Assembly (NCBI RefSeq): GCF_016908655.1
Contig: NZ_JAFBEI010000004.1
Location: 1-64,000 of the forward strand
Length of the DNA: 64,000 bases
Direction: 5' to 3'
Source of the DNA: Streptococcus saliviloxodontae
GTDB lineage: Bacteria > Bacillota > Bacilli > Lactobacillales > Streptococcaceae
Position numbers and translations under genes: made by a program. This document shows positions 63,528-64,000 of the stretch, piece by piece (within the stretch, counting starts at the first letter, position 1; every line of letters begins with the position of its first letter). The notes beneath the pieces were generated by a model that was not told where the DNA came from, made no database searches, and saw only the letters and a list, made by a program, of their open reading frames with translations.

Positions 63528-64000
63528 ATGTCAGATAATCGTATGAATTACACTATTGATAGCAATATGCAGTTTCCTTTGGTTGAAATTGCCCTTGAAG
63601 CAGGAGAGAAAGCCTACATTCAGCGTGGCAGTATGGTTTATCATACGCCGAGTGTGACGCTGAATACCCGTGTCAATGGTCGTGGCTCTGGTTTTGGAAA
63701 GATGCTGGGTGCCTTGGGGCGTGCCATGACTTCTGGTGAGAGCTTCTTTATTACTGAAGCAACTTCAATTCAAGATGACGGTAAGCTCGCTCTAGCACCG
63801 TCTGTACCTGGTCAGGTCATTGCTCTCGAACTTGGGAGCAAGCAGTATCGTCTCAATGATGGTGCCTTTCTAGCCCTTGATGGCTCTGCCCAATATCGCA
63901 TGGAGCGTCAATCTGTGGGGCGTGCTTTCTTTGGTGGTCAAGGTGGTCTTTTTGTCATGACAACAGAAGGTGAAGGGACTCTTCTTGCCAATGCCTTTGG
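63528..64000 (+). CDS. AIM24/TIGR00266 family protein, cut by the window edge
   Basis: The first 157 codons of a gene that continues past the window. MNYTIDSNMQFPLVEIALEAGEKAYIQRGSMVYHTPSV and GKMLGALGRAMTSGESFFITEATS match the AIM24-like beta-roll family (TIGR00266). The function in bacteria is unknown. GGAGGA precedes the ATG, 11 bases after the carbonic anhydrase stop, so the two are likely co-transcribed. Confidence 0.75.
   Translation, partial: MSDNRMNYTIDSNMQFPLVEIALEAGEKAYIQRGSMVYHTPSVTLNTRVNGRGSGFGKMLGALGRAMTSGESFFITEATSIQDDGKLALAPSVPGQVIALELGSKQYRLNDGAFLALDGSAQYRMERQSVGRAFFGGQGGLFVMTTEGEGTLLANAF

Overview
The window looks like chromosomal DNA of a Streptococcus, most likely of the salivarius group. 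The evidence is low-GC sequence with Firmicutes-type ribosome binding sites, GshF, PurA with lactococcal-type PurBoxes, a DapH-type lysine pathway, an LPXTG surface protein and CcpA cre sites. Species is inferred from general resemblance and was not checked by any search. Genes lie mostly on the + strand. No rRNA, tRNA, CRISPR array or intact insertion sequence was seen.

Layout. 1-3.0 kb: a truncated ABC-2 permease and the bifunctional glutathione enzyme gshF (- strand). 3.1-6.3 kb: purA with a highly structured leader and PurBoxes, a HIT protein, and an AEC-family carrier. 6.4-28.7 kb: a large carbohydrate-acid block. Its outer shell is the L-ascorbate system: ulaABCDEF, then the PRD regulator ulaR and the lactonase ulaG, followed by transketolase, phosphoketolase and a cyclase-family hydrolase. 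Nested between ulaF and ulaR is a LacI-controlled cluster that I cannot assign to a described pathway. It holds a LacI regulator, a propeller-like protein, a D-2-hydroxyacid dehydrogenase, a galactitol-type EIIC without IIA or IIB, an amidohydrolase, an FGGY kinase and a TIM-barrel epimerase.

28.7-41 kb: a marR-DUF2316-MATE efflux operon, a YiaA-like membrane protein, polA, small membrane and CoA-binding proteins, DUF975, tgt, a HAD phosphatase with its own LacI repressor, an IS630/RUP-like miniature element, and an SDR-AraC pair. 41-47.8 kb: an LPXTG adhesin with Thr-rich repeats, an MBL hydrolase, tadA, the signal recognition particle RNA, two small proteins and pgi. 47.9-64 kb: a PH-like membrane protein behind a promoter made of an (AT)n repeat, dapH and its deacetylase, formyl-THF cyclo-ligase, rhomboid protease, galU-gpsA, a heterodimeric ABC exporter, a formate/nitrite channel, DUF454, dut, radA, a PLD-nuclease/P-loop ATPase fusion, carbonic anhydrase and the start of an AIM24-like protein.

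How the genes work together. UlaABC imports ascorbate as its 6-phosphate and UlaG opens the lactone. UlaD, UlaE and UlaF then convert it to xylulose 5-phosphate, which transketolase and phosphoketolase consume. ulaA and ulaG share a nearly identical 77-bp upstream region (probable UlaR operator plus cre), so the two halves are one regulon. The nested cluster has the enzyme types needed to bring an unphosphorylated, oxidised relative of ascorbate (for example diketogulonate) into the same route by hydrolysis, reduction and kinase-dependent phosphorylation. That assignment is inference. The most notable unexplained items are this nested cluster, the PLD-ATPase fusion between radA and the carbonic anhydrase gene, the purA leader, the (AT)n promoter, and three promoters placed to give leaderless mRNAs.
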